A DNA stretch of 7,943 nucleotides from Nitrospira sp. UBA6909 (GCA_002451055.1 DKBD01000134.1:11815-19757); one strand, 5' to 3'. Positions 1 through 6,718 are shown, counted from the first letter of the stretch. Made by a program: numbers and translations. Notes: a model not told the origin generated them from the letters alone.

Positions 1-44
1 ACGGCTTGATCCATTGCGGCTCGCAGTGACGGAGGAACCGGCAT
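1..44 (-). CDS. 5' end of an unidentified gene downstream of divIVA (partial)
   Basis: After the divIVA stop there is an ATG at 44..42, read leftwards, that stays open to the window edge and gives MPVPPSLRAAMDQA. An in-frame GTG at 53..51 would add three residues (V-T-I). An in-frame TGA lies a few codons further upstream, so the gene cannot start much earlier. The Shine-Dalgarno signal is weak: only a GAGCGAG-like purine stretch lies upstream of the ATG. Fourteen residues are too few to name a family. By synteny with other proC-yggT-divIVA blocks it could be a small YggU-like protein or an unrelated metabolic enzyme, but nothing visible decides this. It is 61 nt from the divIVA stop and in the same direction, so it may belong to the same transcript. 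Confidence 0.4.
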   Translation of the reverse strand, partial: MPVPPSLRAAMDQA

Positions 45-53
45 GATCGTCAC

Positions 54-65
54 TCGCTCGAGCGA
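54..65. repeat. 12-bp perfect palindrome in the divIVA downstream gap
   Basis: TCGCTCGAGCGA is its own reverse complement. It lies in the 61-nt gap after divIVA and ends about 9 nt before the ATG of the next gene, where it overlaps the ribosome-binding region. As RNA it would form only a 4-bp stem, and no T-run follows in the transcribed direction, so it is not a convincing terminator. It could be an operator-like site, but about two perfect 12-bp palindromes are expected by chance in a sequence of this length. Confidence 0.3.
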
Positions 66-105
66 AAATCAGAACCTGCACACGAGGGAAGACAACCCCG
101 CGAAC

Positions 106-618
106 TCAGCGCGCAGGGCTTGATTCTCCCTGAATTTTGACCTCGGATCCAATGTCGTTATCCTGATAGGCTTCACTTGTCTCGACGTCCAACATCCGCT
201 CGAAGGTATGAAGCGTCGCGCGCATCCGTTCGACCATCAGCAGCCGTTGTTTCTGCAACAGTGACAGATCGCGTTGCGTGTCGGCTAGTTCGATCCTGGC
301 CTGCCTGAACAATTCTCCGGCTTTCAATTCCGCCTCTTTGACGATCAACTCCGCATCGCGATGCGCGCTTCGTTTGACATCGTCGGCCAACGACTGCGCC
401 GAAACCAACGTGTTCGACAACGTCATTTCTGTCCGTTTCAACTCTGCAACTTGCTGTTCCAACGACGTTATGCGCTCGCGCAACCCTGCGTTGTCGCGGT
501 TTAACGATTCCACGGTTTGCGCCACTTCTTCCAGAAAGCGGTTGACCTCTTCCGGATCATAGCCGCGGAGCTTGACGCGAAAGACCATCTGTTGAATATC
601 AAGCGGTGTAAGTTTCAT
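106..618 (-). CDS. divIVA: DivIVA-family coiled-coil cell-division/polarity protein
   Basis: The 170-residue protein opens with the DivIVA lipid-binding domain, MKLTPLDIQQ followed by the signature RGYDPEEVNRFL at about residues 18-29. A long charged, heptad-rich region (about 30-145) predicts a parallel coiled coil, and the tail (about 150-170) is polar and probably disordered. Family members bind curved membrane at division sites and poles and recruit partners. In Bacillus subtilis DivIVA the membrane-inserting tip is Phe17-Arg18; the aligned pair here is Leu17-Arg18. I chose the ATG at 618 because it matches the conserved family N-terminus and has GGGGGA a few bases upstream. TTG 642 and ATG 630 are in frame but would add a non-conserved leader. 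The gene starts 20 nt after the yggT stop and is probably co-transcribed with it. No signal peptide or transmembrane segment is seen, as expected for a cytoplasmic, peripherally bound protein. Confidence 0.93.
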   Translation of the reverse strand: MKLTPLDIQQMVFRVKLRGYDPEEVNRFLEEVAQTVESLNRDNAGLRERITSLEQQVAELKRTEMTLSNTLVSAQSLADDVKRSAHRDAELIVKEAELKAGELFRQARIELADTQRDLSLLQKQRLLMVERMRATLHTFERMLDVETSEAYQDNDIGSEVKIQGESSPAR

Positions 619-638
619 AGCATCCCCCATCAATTCGA

Positions 639-935
639 TCAATTCATCCGCATCGCCAAGTCCTTAAGCGACTGTACCACCGCGATCTGTGCGAATGTAA
701 TGGCCACAATGGCAATAAGCGGCGACAAATCCAGACCCATTCGCCAGCCAAGCCGGCGACGGATCGGGGACAGAACCGGCTCCGTTGCCCGATCAAGGAA
801 CTGGACGATCGGGTTCCACGGGTCAGGATTCACCCATGAGATGAGCGCCCTCGCGATGATGATCCACATATAAAACCACAATGCGTAATCGAGCACCGTA
901 GCGATTCCCAACAGCACGTTGCCCAGCATAAACAT
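639..935 (-). CDS. yggT: YggT-family integral membrane protein
   Basis: This is a 98-residue hydrophobic protein with the YggT layout. A long N-terminal hydrophobic stretch (about 5-34) runs into a conserved RALISWVNPDPWNP segment (about 29-42). Next comes a polar loop with TEPVLSPIRR (about 51-60), and then a second membrane helix (about 70-90). The family has no firmly established enzymatic role; it has been linked to osmotic-stress tolerance and, in some organisms, to division or thylakoid biogenesis. The ATG at 935 overlaps the proC stop by one base (TGATG), and AGGAG lies 11 nt upstream inside the proC end, so translation is probably coupled to proC. An in-frame ATG at 929 is a less likely start. 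The open frame continues upstream to 1418, but that part is only a shadow of proC. Confidence 0.92.
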   Translation of the reverse strand: MFMLGNVLLGIATVLDYALWFYMWIIIARALISWVNPDPWNPIVQFLDRATEPVLSPIRRRLGWRMGLDLSPLIAIVAITFAQIAVVQSLKDLAMRMN

Positions 936-1753
936 CAGTGCCCCAACTCCTGCGACCGTTTCGTCGCCGCTTCGACAGCCTCGATGAGTGCCGCCCGCAA
1001 CCCACCCTGCTCCAAGCAGTGCAACCCCGTGATCGTGGTACCTCCTGGAGAAGCGACTCGGTCTTTCAGGCAGGCGGGGTGCTGCCCGGTTTCCAGCACC
1101 ATGCGCGCCGCACCTAGGACGGTCTGCGCGGCGAGCACTCCGGCGACATCCCGGGGCAATCCCATTTTCACCCCACCATCGATGAGTGCTTCGATAGCGA
1201 GAAACACATATGCGGGTCCGCTTCCACTGAGACCGGTCACGGCATCCATCAACCGCTCCTCGACAGGCACGACCTTGCCGACCGCCTCGAAGATCCGACG
1301 CACACCAGCGACGTCTTGTTCCTGTACACCGGCATCGATGGCCAATGCCGTCACTCCTTCCTGCACCAATGCCGGCGTGTTGGGCATGGCCCGAATGACA
1401 CGGGTTCGCCGGCCGCAAGCTTCCGTAACTCGACTGATCGGCACACCAGCAACAATCGAGACGACGAGGCTCTTCGTCAATTCGTCGGCGATCTCCTTGA
1501 GTACCTCATTGAGCACCTGCGGCTTCACAGCCAACACCACAAGATCCCCCCACGCCGCGACCTCGCGGTTCGACTCACCGACCTGAATGCCGAATTGTTT
1601 CTTGAGGTGATCGCGCCGTCCGGCAGCCGGATCGGCAGCTCGAATACCGTCGGGTCCACAGAGCTTGGCCGAAAGCATCCCCCCGATCAGCGCTTCGGCC
1701 ATCTGGCCGCCGCCCACAAACGCAACTTTATGCATCAACAACGGGTTAGCCAT
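935..1753 (-). CDS. proC: Pyrroline-5-carboxylate reductase (proline biosynthesis)
   Basis: This 272-residue cytoplasmic enzyme carries out the last step of proline synthesis, the NAD(P)H-dependent reduction of 1-pyrroline-5-carboxylate to L-proline. The N-terminal Rossmann fold has the nucleotide loop FVGGGQMAEALIGG at about 12-25, and VVLAVKPQ (72-79) follows. The mid-protein motif RAMPNTPALVQEG (121-133) is intact. The C-terminal dimer and active-site domain has TGLSGSGPAYVF (173-184) and the ProC signature RVASPGGTTITGL (232-244). The length matches Escherichia coli ProC (about 269). ATG 1753 is preceded by GGAG at a 6-nt spacing and overlaps the yggS end by 8 nt. ATG 1735 is possible but would lie 6 residues in. 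The longer frame up to 1939 is yggS shadow. The close packing with yggS and yggT matches the gammaproteobacterial yggS-proC-yggT arrangement. Confidence 0.97.
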   Translation of the reverse strand: MANPLLMHKVAFVGGGQMAEALIGGMLSAKLCGPDGIRAADPAAGRRDHLKKQFGIQVGESNREVAAWGDLVVLAVKPQVLNEVLKEIADELTKSLVVSIVAGVPISRVTEACGRRTRVIRAMPNTPALVQEGVTALAIDAGVQEQDVAGVRRIFEAVGKVVPVEERLMDAVTGLSGSGPAYVFLAIEALIDGGVKMGLPRDVAGVLAAQTVLGAARMVLETGQHPACLKDRVASPGGTTITGLHCLEQGGLRAALIEAVEAATKRSQELGH

Positions 1754-2456
1754 GGCGGGCTCCAAAGATGGCAGAACCGACTCGTACGAGCGTCGCCCCT
1801 TCTTGGATCGCCACGTCGTAATCATTCGACATGCCCATCGACAGCTCCCCCATCGCCACACCGGGAATGTTCCGTTCGGCAATGGCCCCTGCCAATTCCC
1901 GTAGCCGCCTAAAATATGTCCTGGCCGACTCGGCCTCATCGGTCGGAGGGGGAATGGTCATCAAGCCTTTGATCCGAATATGTGTGAGCGCCCCCATCGT
2001 CGACACCGCGGAAGCGAGATCATCGGAGTGAAAACCGGCTTTGGTCGACTCGCCGCCGATATTCACCTCCAGCAGAATGTCCTGCAGGAGGCCGGCTTCC
2101 CCGGCCCGCCGATCGATTTCCTGCGCAAGCCCTAGGCTATCGACAGAATGAATCATGTCGAAGAGGCCGACCACTGATCGTACTTTCCGCCGTTGAAGCT
2201 GTCCGATAAAATGCCATCTTACAGGCTCGTGCGCAAGCTCCTTGACCTTGGAAAGCGCTTCCTGTACCCGATTTTCTCCGAGGATCGACAATCCCGCGGC
2301 GATGCCCTCCCGAATCCGATCAACTGTCACGGTCTTCGTAGCAGCCACCAGTCTGACGCTATCCGGACGCCTCCCGGCTTTCTCTGTTGCCGCCTGGATT
2401 GCCGACAGCACCGAGTGAACCCGCTGGGTTATCGTCTCTGTGCCGGGCGGTTCCAT
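1746..2456 (-). CDS. yggS: YggS/PROSC-family pyridoxal-phosphate homeostasis protein
   Basis: This is a 236-residue, single-domain PLP-binding TIM-barrel protein (alanine racemase N-terminal fold type). The family has no proven catalytic reaction; it binds PLP and keeps vitamin B6 pools and amino-acid balance in order. The PLP lysine is Lys41 in LVAATKTV. Other family blocks are GENRVQEA (60-67), HFIGQLQ (82-88), LLEVNIGGESTKAGF (128-142), IKGLMTI (162-168) and LSMGMSNDYDVAI (205-217), with RVGSAIFGAR (225-234) at the end. The usual length is about 230. The HFIGQLQ block continues RRK, where many homologues have an Asn before the Lys. ATG 2456 is the only reasonable start; its Shine-Dalgarno is modest (GGGA very close, GAGG at 13 nt). 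The end overlaps proC by 8 nt. The 100-nt upstream gap may hold its own promoter. Confidence 0.96.
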   Translation of the reverse strand: MEPPGTETITQRVHSVLSAIQAATEKAGRRPDSVRLVAATKTVTVDRIREGIAAGLSILGENRVQEALSKVKELAHEPVRWHFIGQLQRRKVRSVVGLFDMIHSVDSLGLAQEIDRRAGEAGLLQDILLEVNIGGESTKAGFHSDDLASAVSTMGALTHIRIKGLMTIPPPTDEAESARTYFRRLRELAGAIAERNIPGVAMGELSMGMSNDYDVAIQEGATLVRVGSAIFGARHG

Positions 2457-2509
2457 CGTCCCAAGAAGGCCTCAACAATCACGACTGCTCCTGTCGGCGG
2501 ACCGTACCC

Positions 2510-2539
2510 ATTCTAACGGAAGGACCGTGCGATTGGCAG
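2510..2539 (-). promoter_or_regulatory. Candidate sigma-70-type promoter for yggS-proC-yggT-divIVA
   Basis: In the 100-nt pgeF-yggS gap, the transcribed strand has CTGCCA (2539..2534, 4 of 6 to the -35 consensus). After an 18-nt spacer comes TAGAAT (2515..2510, 5 of 6 to the -10 consensus). Transcription would begin near 2503, about 45-50 nt before the yggS ATG. The 7-base word ACGGTCC occurs on both sides of the -10 element (2528..2522 and 2505..2499), 23 bp apart. That could be a regulator site or coincidence. This is a pattern match only, and read-through from pgeF is equally possible because no terminator is seen. Confidence 0.4.
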
Positions 2540-2556
2540 AGTTTCCCGCTCAGCCT

Positions 2557-3303
2557 TTACAAGGGGGAAAGGCCGATGGCGCTGACCATCGTGCCGATCA
2601 CTTTTCTCTCCCGTCGATAGGAAAAAAACAGATCCTCGTGACAAATCGTGCATAAATTAACGGATGAAATGGAGTCCGGACAAGCACCGGCGGCCTGCGC
2701 CTGTTCCCTGACAAGCGACTTCAGATCGAGATGTCCTTTCCCGCCGCGCTGGCCTCGCACCACTTTCTCGGCATCGGGACAGGCCTGGTGCAGCTTGTCC
2801 AGAACCGGTCCATCCACCTCATAGCAACACACCCCGGCAGACGGGCCGATGCTGACCCGCAGATGCTCCGGCACAGAACCGAATCGTGACTGCATCAACG
2901 CCATGGTTTTTTGTACAATGCCTGCGACCGCGCCGCGCCACCCGGCATGCACGGCGGCGACAACCTTTTGTTTGGGATCATGCATCAAAATGGGAACACA
3001 GTCCGCCGTCCGCACCGCCACCATGACTCCCGGTTGATCAGTCACCAACGCATCCCAGCCGTCTAAAAATCGGTCGGATTGCGTCAAGGCGCGATCCACC
3101 ACAAGCGCATCGGTGCCGTGCACCTGTTTCACGGAAAGCATCCACGAACACCCCGTCCCCCCTTTGATGCTCTGAGCCGGAGCAGAAGCAGGAACGCCGA
3201 TTTCAAAGGTAAAACTTGCCGAATGCCGGCGAGTTCCAAAAAAGTGGTACACTCCGTTCTCTGCAGAGGCAAAAGCCGGCACGGTAATGACCGGAGCGTT
3301 CAC
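2557..3303 (-). CDS. pgeF: PgeF/YfiH-family multicopper-oxidoreductase-like (DUF152) cell-wall editing protein
   Basis: This 248-residue cytosolic protein belongs to the YfiH/LACC1 family. In Escherichia coli, YfiH (PgeF) hydrolyses UDP-MurNAc-L-Ser and so corrects MurC mischarging; other members act as purine nucleoside phosphorylases or adenosine deaminases. The metal-site residues are present: His62 in VKQVHG (58-63), Cys102 in TADCVPI (99-105) and His119 in AVHAGWRG (117-124). IGPSAGVCCYEV (152-163) and the late CTICHEDLFFSYRR motif (218-231) are also present. Near the C-terminus, where many homologues have a GR pair after the SYRR block, this protein reads IGTMVS. The start is a GTG at 3303, supported by GGGAGAGG 6 nt upstream. 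It follows ftsZ by 48 nt, the usual place for this gene in many clusters. Confidence 0.93.
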   Translation of the reverse strand: MNAPVITVPAFASAENGVYHFFGTRRHSASFTFEIGVPASAPAQSIKGGTGCSWMLSVKQVHGTDALVVDRALTQSDRFLDGWDALVTDQPGVMVAVRTADCVPILMHDPKQKVVAAVHAGWRGAVAGIVQKTMALMQSRFGSVPEHLRVSIGPSAGVCCYEVDGPVLDKLHQACPDAEKVVRGQRGGKGHLDLKSLVREQAQAAGACPDSISSVNLCTICHEDLFFSYRRERKVIGTMVSAIGLSPL

Positions 3304-3340
3304 GACAGACCTCTCCCTTGGAAATCGAGATTCATCATGT

Positions 3341-3353
3341 GACCGAACCGGTC
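3341..3353 (-). other. Small perfect hairpin across the ftsZ stop codon
   Basis: GACCG-GTT-CGGTC forms a 5-bp stem with a 3-nt loop, and its first bases lie within the ftsZ TGA codon. No T-run follows, so it does not look like an intrinsic terminator. It could slow ribosomes or influence mRNA decay between ftsZ and pgeF, but there is no further support. Confidence 0.25.
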
Positions 3354-4551
3354 AATCGGCCTGTTTCCGAAGAAATGTAGGCACGTCCCATTCGTCTTCC
3401 GTTGCCAGAGCGGCCCGGTCTATGGATTCGCGAGATTCGTTCATCCGGCGGAGGAACGTTGGGCGATCGAGATCCTTCATCTCCCGATCAGTCGGAACGG
3501 CCGCTCCTACTCCGGCCAGCAGCGCTTGTGTCGGTTTCAATGCAGATCGAGCCATCGTGCGATCCGCTGCGCTCTGGGGCGTCGCCAGATCGGCCTCCAC
3601 TTCAAATCCGGTTGCGATGACGGTCACGACCAGATCTTCTCCCATATCGGGGTTGATCACTTGGCCCACAATAATGTTGGCTTCGGCATCGGCCGTCTGC
3701 TGAATGATGGAGGCAGCCTCCTCAACCTCATGGAGCGACATACTGGGTCCACCGGTAATGTTCAGGAGAACACCGCGCGCGCCTTCCACACTGCCTTCCT
3801 CCAAGAGCGGACTGCAAATGGCCTTTTGAGCCGCTTCTATCGCCCGATTCGGTCCGCATGAAACACCCATACCCATCACGGCCCTTCCCGTATGAGACAT
3901 CACGGTCTTCACGTCCGCGAAATCCACGTTGACATGTCCTGTCGTCGTGATGACGTCGGCGATACCTTGAATGGCTTGTCGCAACACATCATCGGCAACC
4001 TTGAAGGCGTCAAGGAGGGGCGTCGATTTGTCGACGATTCCCAAAAGCCTCTGGTTCGGAATGACAAGCAGCGTATCGACATGCCGGCGCATATCGCGGA
4101 TGCCTTCTTCCGCATGTTTATTTCGCCGTTGCCCTTCGTATTTGAAAGGCTTCGTCACCACACCTACCGTAAGAATCCCCATTTCACGGGCAACGCTGGC
4201 GACGATCGGAGCGGCTCCGGTGCCGGTCCCACCACCCATTCCAGCCGTCACAAAGACCATATCTGCGCCTTCGAGGCACTCGCGGATGTGATCTTTGCTT
4301 TCCAGCGCGGCCTCTTTGCCGATCTCTGGCTTTGCCCCCGCACCCAGCCCGCGGGTCCGCTCCGGTCCCAGTTGTATCTTGAAGGGTGCCATCGATCGAT
4401 CGAGCGCCTGGAGATCCGTGTTGCTTGCAATAAAATCCACCCGCGCCAACCCGGCCGCGATCATCGTATTAATCGCATTGCACCCGGCGCCGCCGATTCC
4501 GATGACCTTGATACGGACCGGCAACAACACATCCTCCTGGAATGAAAACAT
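3352..4551 (-). CDS. ftsZ: Cell-division GTPase FtsZ (tubulin homologue)
   Basis: FtsZ polymerises at mid-cell with GTP and organises the divisome. This copy is 399 residues. The GTPase domain starts [15 protein letters not shown] (14-28) and has the tubulin signature [10 protein letters not shown] (106-115). The synergy (T7) loop is [11 protein letters not shown] (208-218), with catalytic acids Asp210 and Asp213. After about residue 320 comes a short low-complexity linker. The C-terminal docking peptide is [11 protein letters not shown] (389-399), very close to the E. coli form that binds FtsA and ZipA. A second copy-like motif, [11 protein letters not shown], lies at 360-370 (see findings). 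ATG 4551 has a strong AGGAGG about 7 nt upstream; the frame upstream to 4659 is ftsA shadow and intergenic DNA. The gap from ftsA is 59 nt. No terminator follows, so pgeF is probably on the same mRNA. Confidence 0.99.
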   Translation of the reverse strand: MFSFQEDVLLPVRIKVIGIGGAGCNAINTMIAAGLARVDFIASNTDLQALDRSMAPFKIQLGPERTRGLGAGAKPEIGKEAALESKDHIRECLEGADMVFVTAGMGGGTGTGAAPIVASVAREMGILTVGVVTKPFKYEGQRRNKHAEEGIRDMRRHVDTLLVIPNQRLLGIVDKSTPLLDAFKVADDVLRQAIQGIADVITTTGHVNVDFADVKTVMSHTGRAVMGMGVSCGPNRAIEAAQKAICSPLLEEGSVEGARGVLLNITGGPSMSLHEVEEAASIIQQTADAEANIIVGQVINPDMGEDLVVTVIATGFEVEADLATPQSAADRTMARSALKPTQALLAGVGAAVPTDREMKDLDRPTFLRRMNESRESIDRAALATEDEWDVPTFLRKQAD

Positions 4552-4610
4552 GGGACACCTCCTCACCTTTCCCCGCGCGGCAACGGCCTCTGGGACGCGA
4601 GGACTCTCGG

Positions 4611-5843
4611 TTAAAACACTTCCAGCACCCGCCTCGTCCACCCGATCATTTTGGACCAAGCTCCTCCATGGCGAAGCCCGGCCGTCTCCAATTCGTCTGC
4701 ATGCCGTCTGGCATGCAGCAACAGCCCCACCCCCGTTGCGTGGCCGGGATGGCTGACGATATCTCGGAGCCCCACGACGCCGGAAGGCAAGCCTCGTCGA
4801 GCGGGCAGGTTGAGCACTTTTTCAGCGGCATCCGGCATCCCCTCCAGCAGTGACGTTCCGCCGGTAATCACAACACCTGCTCCCAGCATGCCCTCGTAGC
4901 CGGCGCGGACCATCTCTCTCCGTACGAGATCAAACATTTCTTCGACACGGGGCTCCAAAATCTCGGCAATGTCGCGGCGCGAGAAGATTCGAGCTGGGCG
5001 GTCTCCGACCGACGGCACTTCGACGGCCTGATGCCCGATGGCCAGTTCGGTTCGCGCCGTGCCGTACTGCGTCTTGATCTTTTCCGCCTCAGTTTGCGTG
5101 GTGAGAAGACCGATTGCCAAATCCTTCGTCAAGTTCTGCCCCCCGATGGGCAAGACAGCGGAATGCCGGATGCTGCCGTCGAGAAAGATGGCCAGATCCG
5201 TGGTGCCCCCCCCCAGATCCACCATGACCACACCCAATTCGCGCTCTTCTTGACTCAACACCGCTTCGCTGGAAGCCAGCGGCTGAAGAATGATATCCAC
5301 GACGTCGAGTCCGGCTCGATTGACGCTCTTGATAATGTTCTGCGCGGATGTCACGGCGCCCGTGATCACATGCACATTCACTTCGAGACGGTTGCCCGAC
5401 AAGCCCAGCGGTTCGCGCACGCCTTCCTGCCCGTCCACCATGAACTCTCGCGGAAGCACATGAAGGATCCGGCGCTCCTGTGGAATAACGGCCAACGTGC
5501 GCGCGCTCTCAATTGCTCGATGGATATCTTCGCGCGTAACCTCGGCTCGCTTGAGCGCCACCACGCCCTTGCAATTTTCGGCCGATATATGACTGCCCGC
5601 GATGCCGGTATAGACCGAGTTGATCTGCACCGCTGCCATCAATTCCGCCTCTTCGACGGCCTTCTTGATCGATTCGACGGTGCTCTCGATATCGACGACG
5701 ACGCCTTTGCGCAACCCGCGCGAGGGGCTTGATCCGACGCCGATGACGCTCAACGCTCCCGCATCGGTGACCTCCGCCACGATTGCGCAAATCTTGGTCG
5801 TACCGATATCGAGCCCGACGAGGATTTGATCTCGCTTCGGCAT
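4611..5843 (-). CDS. ftsA: Cell-division protein FtsA (actin-like FtsZ membrane tether)
   Basis: This 410-residue actin-fold ATPase anchors FtsZ to the inner membrane and signals to downstream divisome proteins. The phosphate-1 loop is GLDIGTTK (10-17). The FtsA-specific 1C (SHS2) domain follows at about 84-165. Phosphate-2 is [14 protein letters not shown] (207-220), and the adenosine motif is [15 protein letters not shown] (321-335). The last residues, about 396-410 ([15 protein letters not shown]), form the amphipathic membrane-targeting helix expected at the FtsA C-terminus. ATG 5843 has AAGGGGG about 9 nt upstream and begins 5 nt after the ftsQ stop, so translation is likely coupled. The frame further upstream to 5972 is ftsQ shadow. 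A strong inverted repeat lies in its 3' coding end at 4697-4718. Length and motifs are normal for the family (E. coli 420). Confidence 0.98.
   Translation of the reverse strand: MPKRDQILVGLDIGTTKICAIVAEVTDAGALSVIGVGSSPSRGLRKGVVVDIESTVESIKKAVEEAELMAAVQINSVYTGIAGSHISAENCKGVVALKRAEVTREDIHRAIESARTLAVIPQERRILHVLPREFMVDGQEGVREPLGLSGNRLEVNVHVITGAVTSAQNIIKSVNRAGLDVVDIILQPLASSEAVLSQEERELGVVMVDLGGGTTDLAIFLDGSIRHSAVLPIGGQNLTKDLAIGLLTTQTEAEKIKTQYGTARTELAIGHQAVEVPSVGDRPARIFSRRDIAEILEPRVEEMFDLVRREMVRAGYEGMLGAGVVITGGTSLLEGMPDAAEKVLNLPARRGLPSGVVGLRDIVSHPGHATGVGLLLHARRHADELETAGLRHGGAWSKMIGWTRRVLEVF
4697..4718 (-). repeat. 9-bp perfect inverted repeat (mRNA hairpin) in the 3' end of ftsA
   Basis: The arms CTGCATGCC (4697-4705 on the plus strand) and GGCATGCAG (4710-4718) are exact reverse complements around a 4-nt loop. 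In the mRNA this is a 9-bp stem-loop about 85 nt before the ftsA stop and about 145 nt before the ftsZ start. It encodes the near-palindromic peptide LHARRHAD (376-383), in the variable linker before the FtsA membrane helix. A stem this long with a short loop (3-8 nt) is expected about 0.2 times by chance in a window of this length, so it is suggestive only. No T-run follows. Confidence 0.55.
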
Positions 5844-5848
5844 CGCGA

Positions 5849-6718
5849 TCACCCCCTTTCCCGCACGACGACTCGATTCTTGAACCGGAGGTCCACGTCG
5901 TTGGCGATATCGCCATACCCGTCGAAATCCACCGTCTTCACTGCCGACTTGACTTGCTGGAACCGGCTCCACTGATGACCGACAGGTCCTTCGCCGAAGT
6001 GGAACCGCACGCCTCGAACAGAAGCGACGAGATTGCTGGGATTCTCCGCATGGACTTGTAAACGCCCCTCATAGGTTTTCCCCACAAGGTTCGCCAACTC
6101 GATTCCGGACACGATCGCCCGCCGCACAACCTCATCGCCCCGCAACAATGCTCTGGGATCGACGCCCGTCACCATGGGCAAGGAGTGATCATCCGCTTGG
6201 GAGAGTGGTGCCAACACATGGCCTTCTCCATCGCTGAGAAAATTCTGCGAACCCGCCCGAACAACTGCTGCAGGAGTGCGTTCTACCACGGAGATGTGCA
6301 ACTCGTGAAAGGGCACGCGGGCTACCTCCGCTTCCTTGATCCAGGGGTGAGACTCCACCCGTTCCTTGATCCCCGACGATACGATAAGGTACAGCGGAGT
6401 GCCCGGCTTCAGCTTGACGAGATCGACCACCTCCTGTTTGTCGACATGGCGCACGCCTTCCACGGTCACCTCTTTGATTTCGAGCAACCGTTCAAAGAAC
6501 GGCCCAGCGTGTCGCACGCCCATCGCGATGGTCCACCCGATCAGAGCCATACCGATAATCATGATGCTCCGTCGCACGAAGGCGATCCGCCTGACAGCAG
6601 TCCTGGCGCGCTTGGCTGCTATGCGCCGGCTCAACGATTCCATCACGCGTGGGCCTTTCCACTGATTCTGTCTTGGCCCCACAGAATAGGATCGTCGCCG
6701 TTTCCGAAACAGACCCAT
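5849..6718 (-). CDS. ftsQ: Cell-division protein FtsQ (POTRA-domain divisome scaffold)
   Basis: This 289-residue bitopic inner-membrane protein links FtsK to the FtsB-FtsL complex and controls septal wall synthesis. It has a very basic cytoplasmic tail (1-50, 17 Arg/Lys and one acidic residue). A single membrane helix lies at about 51-68 (SIMIIGMALIGWTIAMGV). A periplasmic POTRA domain follows at about 80-148 (IKEVTVEGVRHVDKQEVVDL, then HPWIKEAEVAR). The beta domain ends in DVDLRFKNRVVVRER (274-288), the usual FtsQ ending. ATG 6718 overlaps the ddl stop by one base (TAATG), with AAGGGA about 11 nt upstream inside ddl, indicating translational coupling. The open frame continues upstream to 7012, but that part is ddl shadow. 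FtsQ sequences diverge widely, so the call also rests on position between ddl and ftsA. Its cytoplasmic tail is about twice as long as in E. coli. Confidence 0.95.
   Translation of the reverse strand: MGLFRKRRRSYSVGPRQNQWKGPRVMESLSRRIAAKRARTAVRRIAFVRRSIMIIGMALIGWTIAMGVRHAGPFFERLLEIKEVTVEGVRHVDKQEVVDLVKLKPGTPLYLIVSSGIKERVESHPWIKEAEVARVPFHELHISVVERTPAAVVRAGSQNFLSDGEGHVLAPLSQADDHSLPMVTGVDPRALLRGDEVVRRAIVSGIELANLVGKTYEGRLQVHAENPSNLVASVRGVRFHFGEGPVGHQWSRFQQVKSAVKTVDFDGYGDIANDVDLRFKNRVVVRERG

Noticed and set aside
936..1418. Long N-terminal extension of the YggT frame
   Set aside because: The extension is Arg/Gly/Cys-rich shadow sequence over proC. The YggT family starts near the ATG at 935, which overlaps the proC stop with a good ribosome-binding site.
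2090..2106. GC-rich stem GGCCGG-N5-CCGGCC in yggS, next to the palindrome CCTGCAGG
   Set aside because: It lies within conserved-frame coding sequence, no T-run follows, and GC-rich codons make such stems common.
3304..3339. Tiny frame MMNLDFQGRGLS between ftsZ and pgeF, with its stop overlapping the pgeF GTG
   Set aside because: It is only 12 codons with no ribosome-binding site in front; a leader peptide cannot be supported.
4388..4402. ATCGATCGATCGAG tetranucleotide run in ftsZ
   Set aside because: It encodes the ordinary Leu-Asp-Arg-Ser stretch near FtsZ residue 50, is only about three units long, and is not a meaningful repeat.
3892..4545. 217-codon open frame on the plus strand, antisense to ftsZ
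   Set aside because: Its composition looks like a shadow frame and it fully overlaps the conserved FtsZ GTPase domain; no Shine-Dalgarno or family motif supports it.
5031..5732. 233-codon open frame on the plus strand, antisense to ftsA
   Set aside because: It lies wholly within ftsA, has no recognisable domain, and is rich in Arg, His, Gln and Asp, as expected from reading GC-rich coding DNA backwards.
5902..5915. 14-bp perfect palindrome TGGCGATATCGCCA in the 3' part of ftsQ
   Set aside because: It lies in coding sequence for YGDIAN; about 0.5 such palindromes are expected by chance in a window this size.
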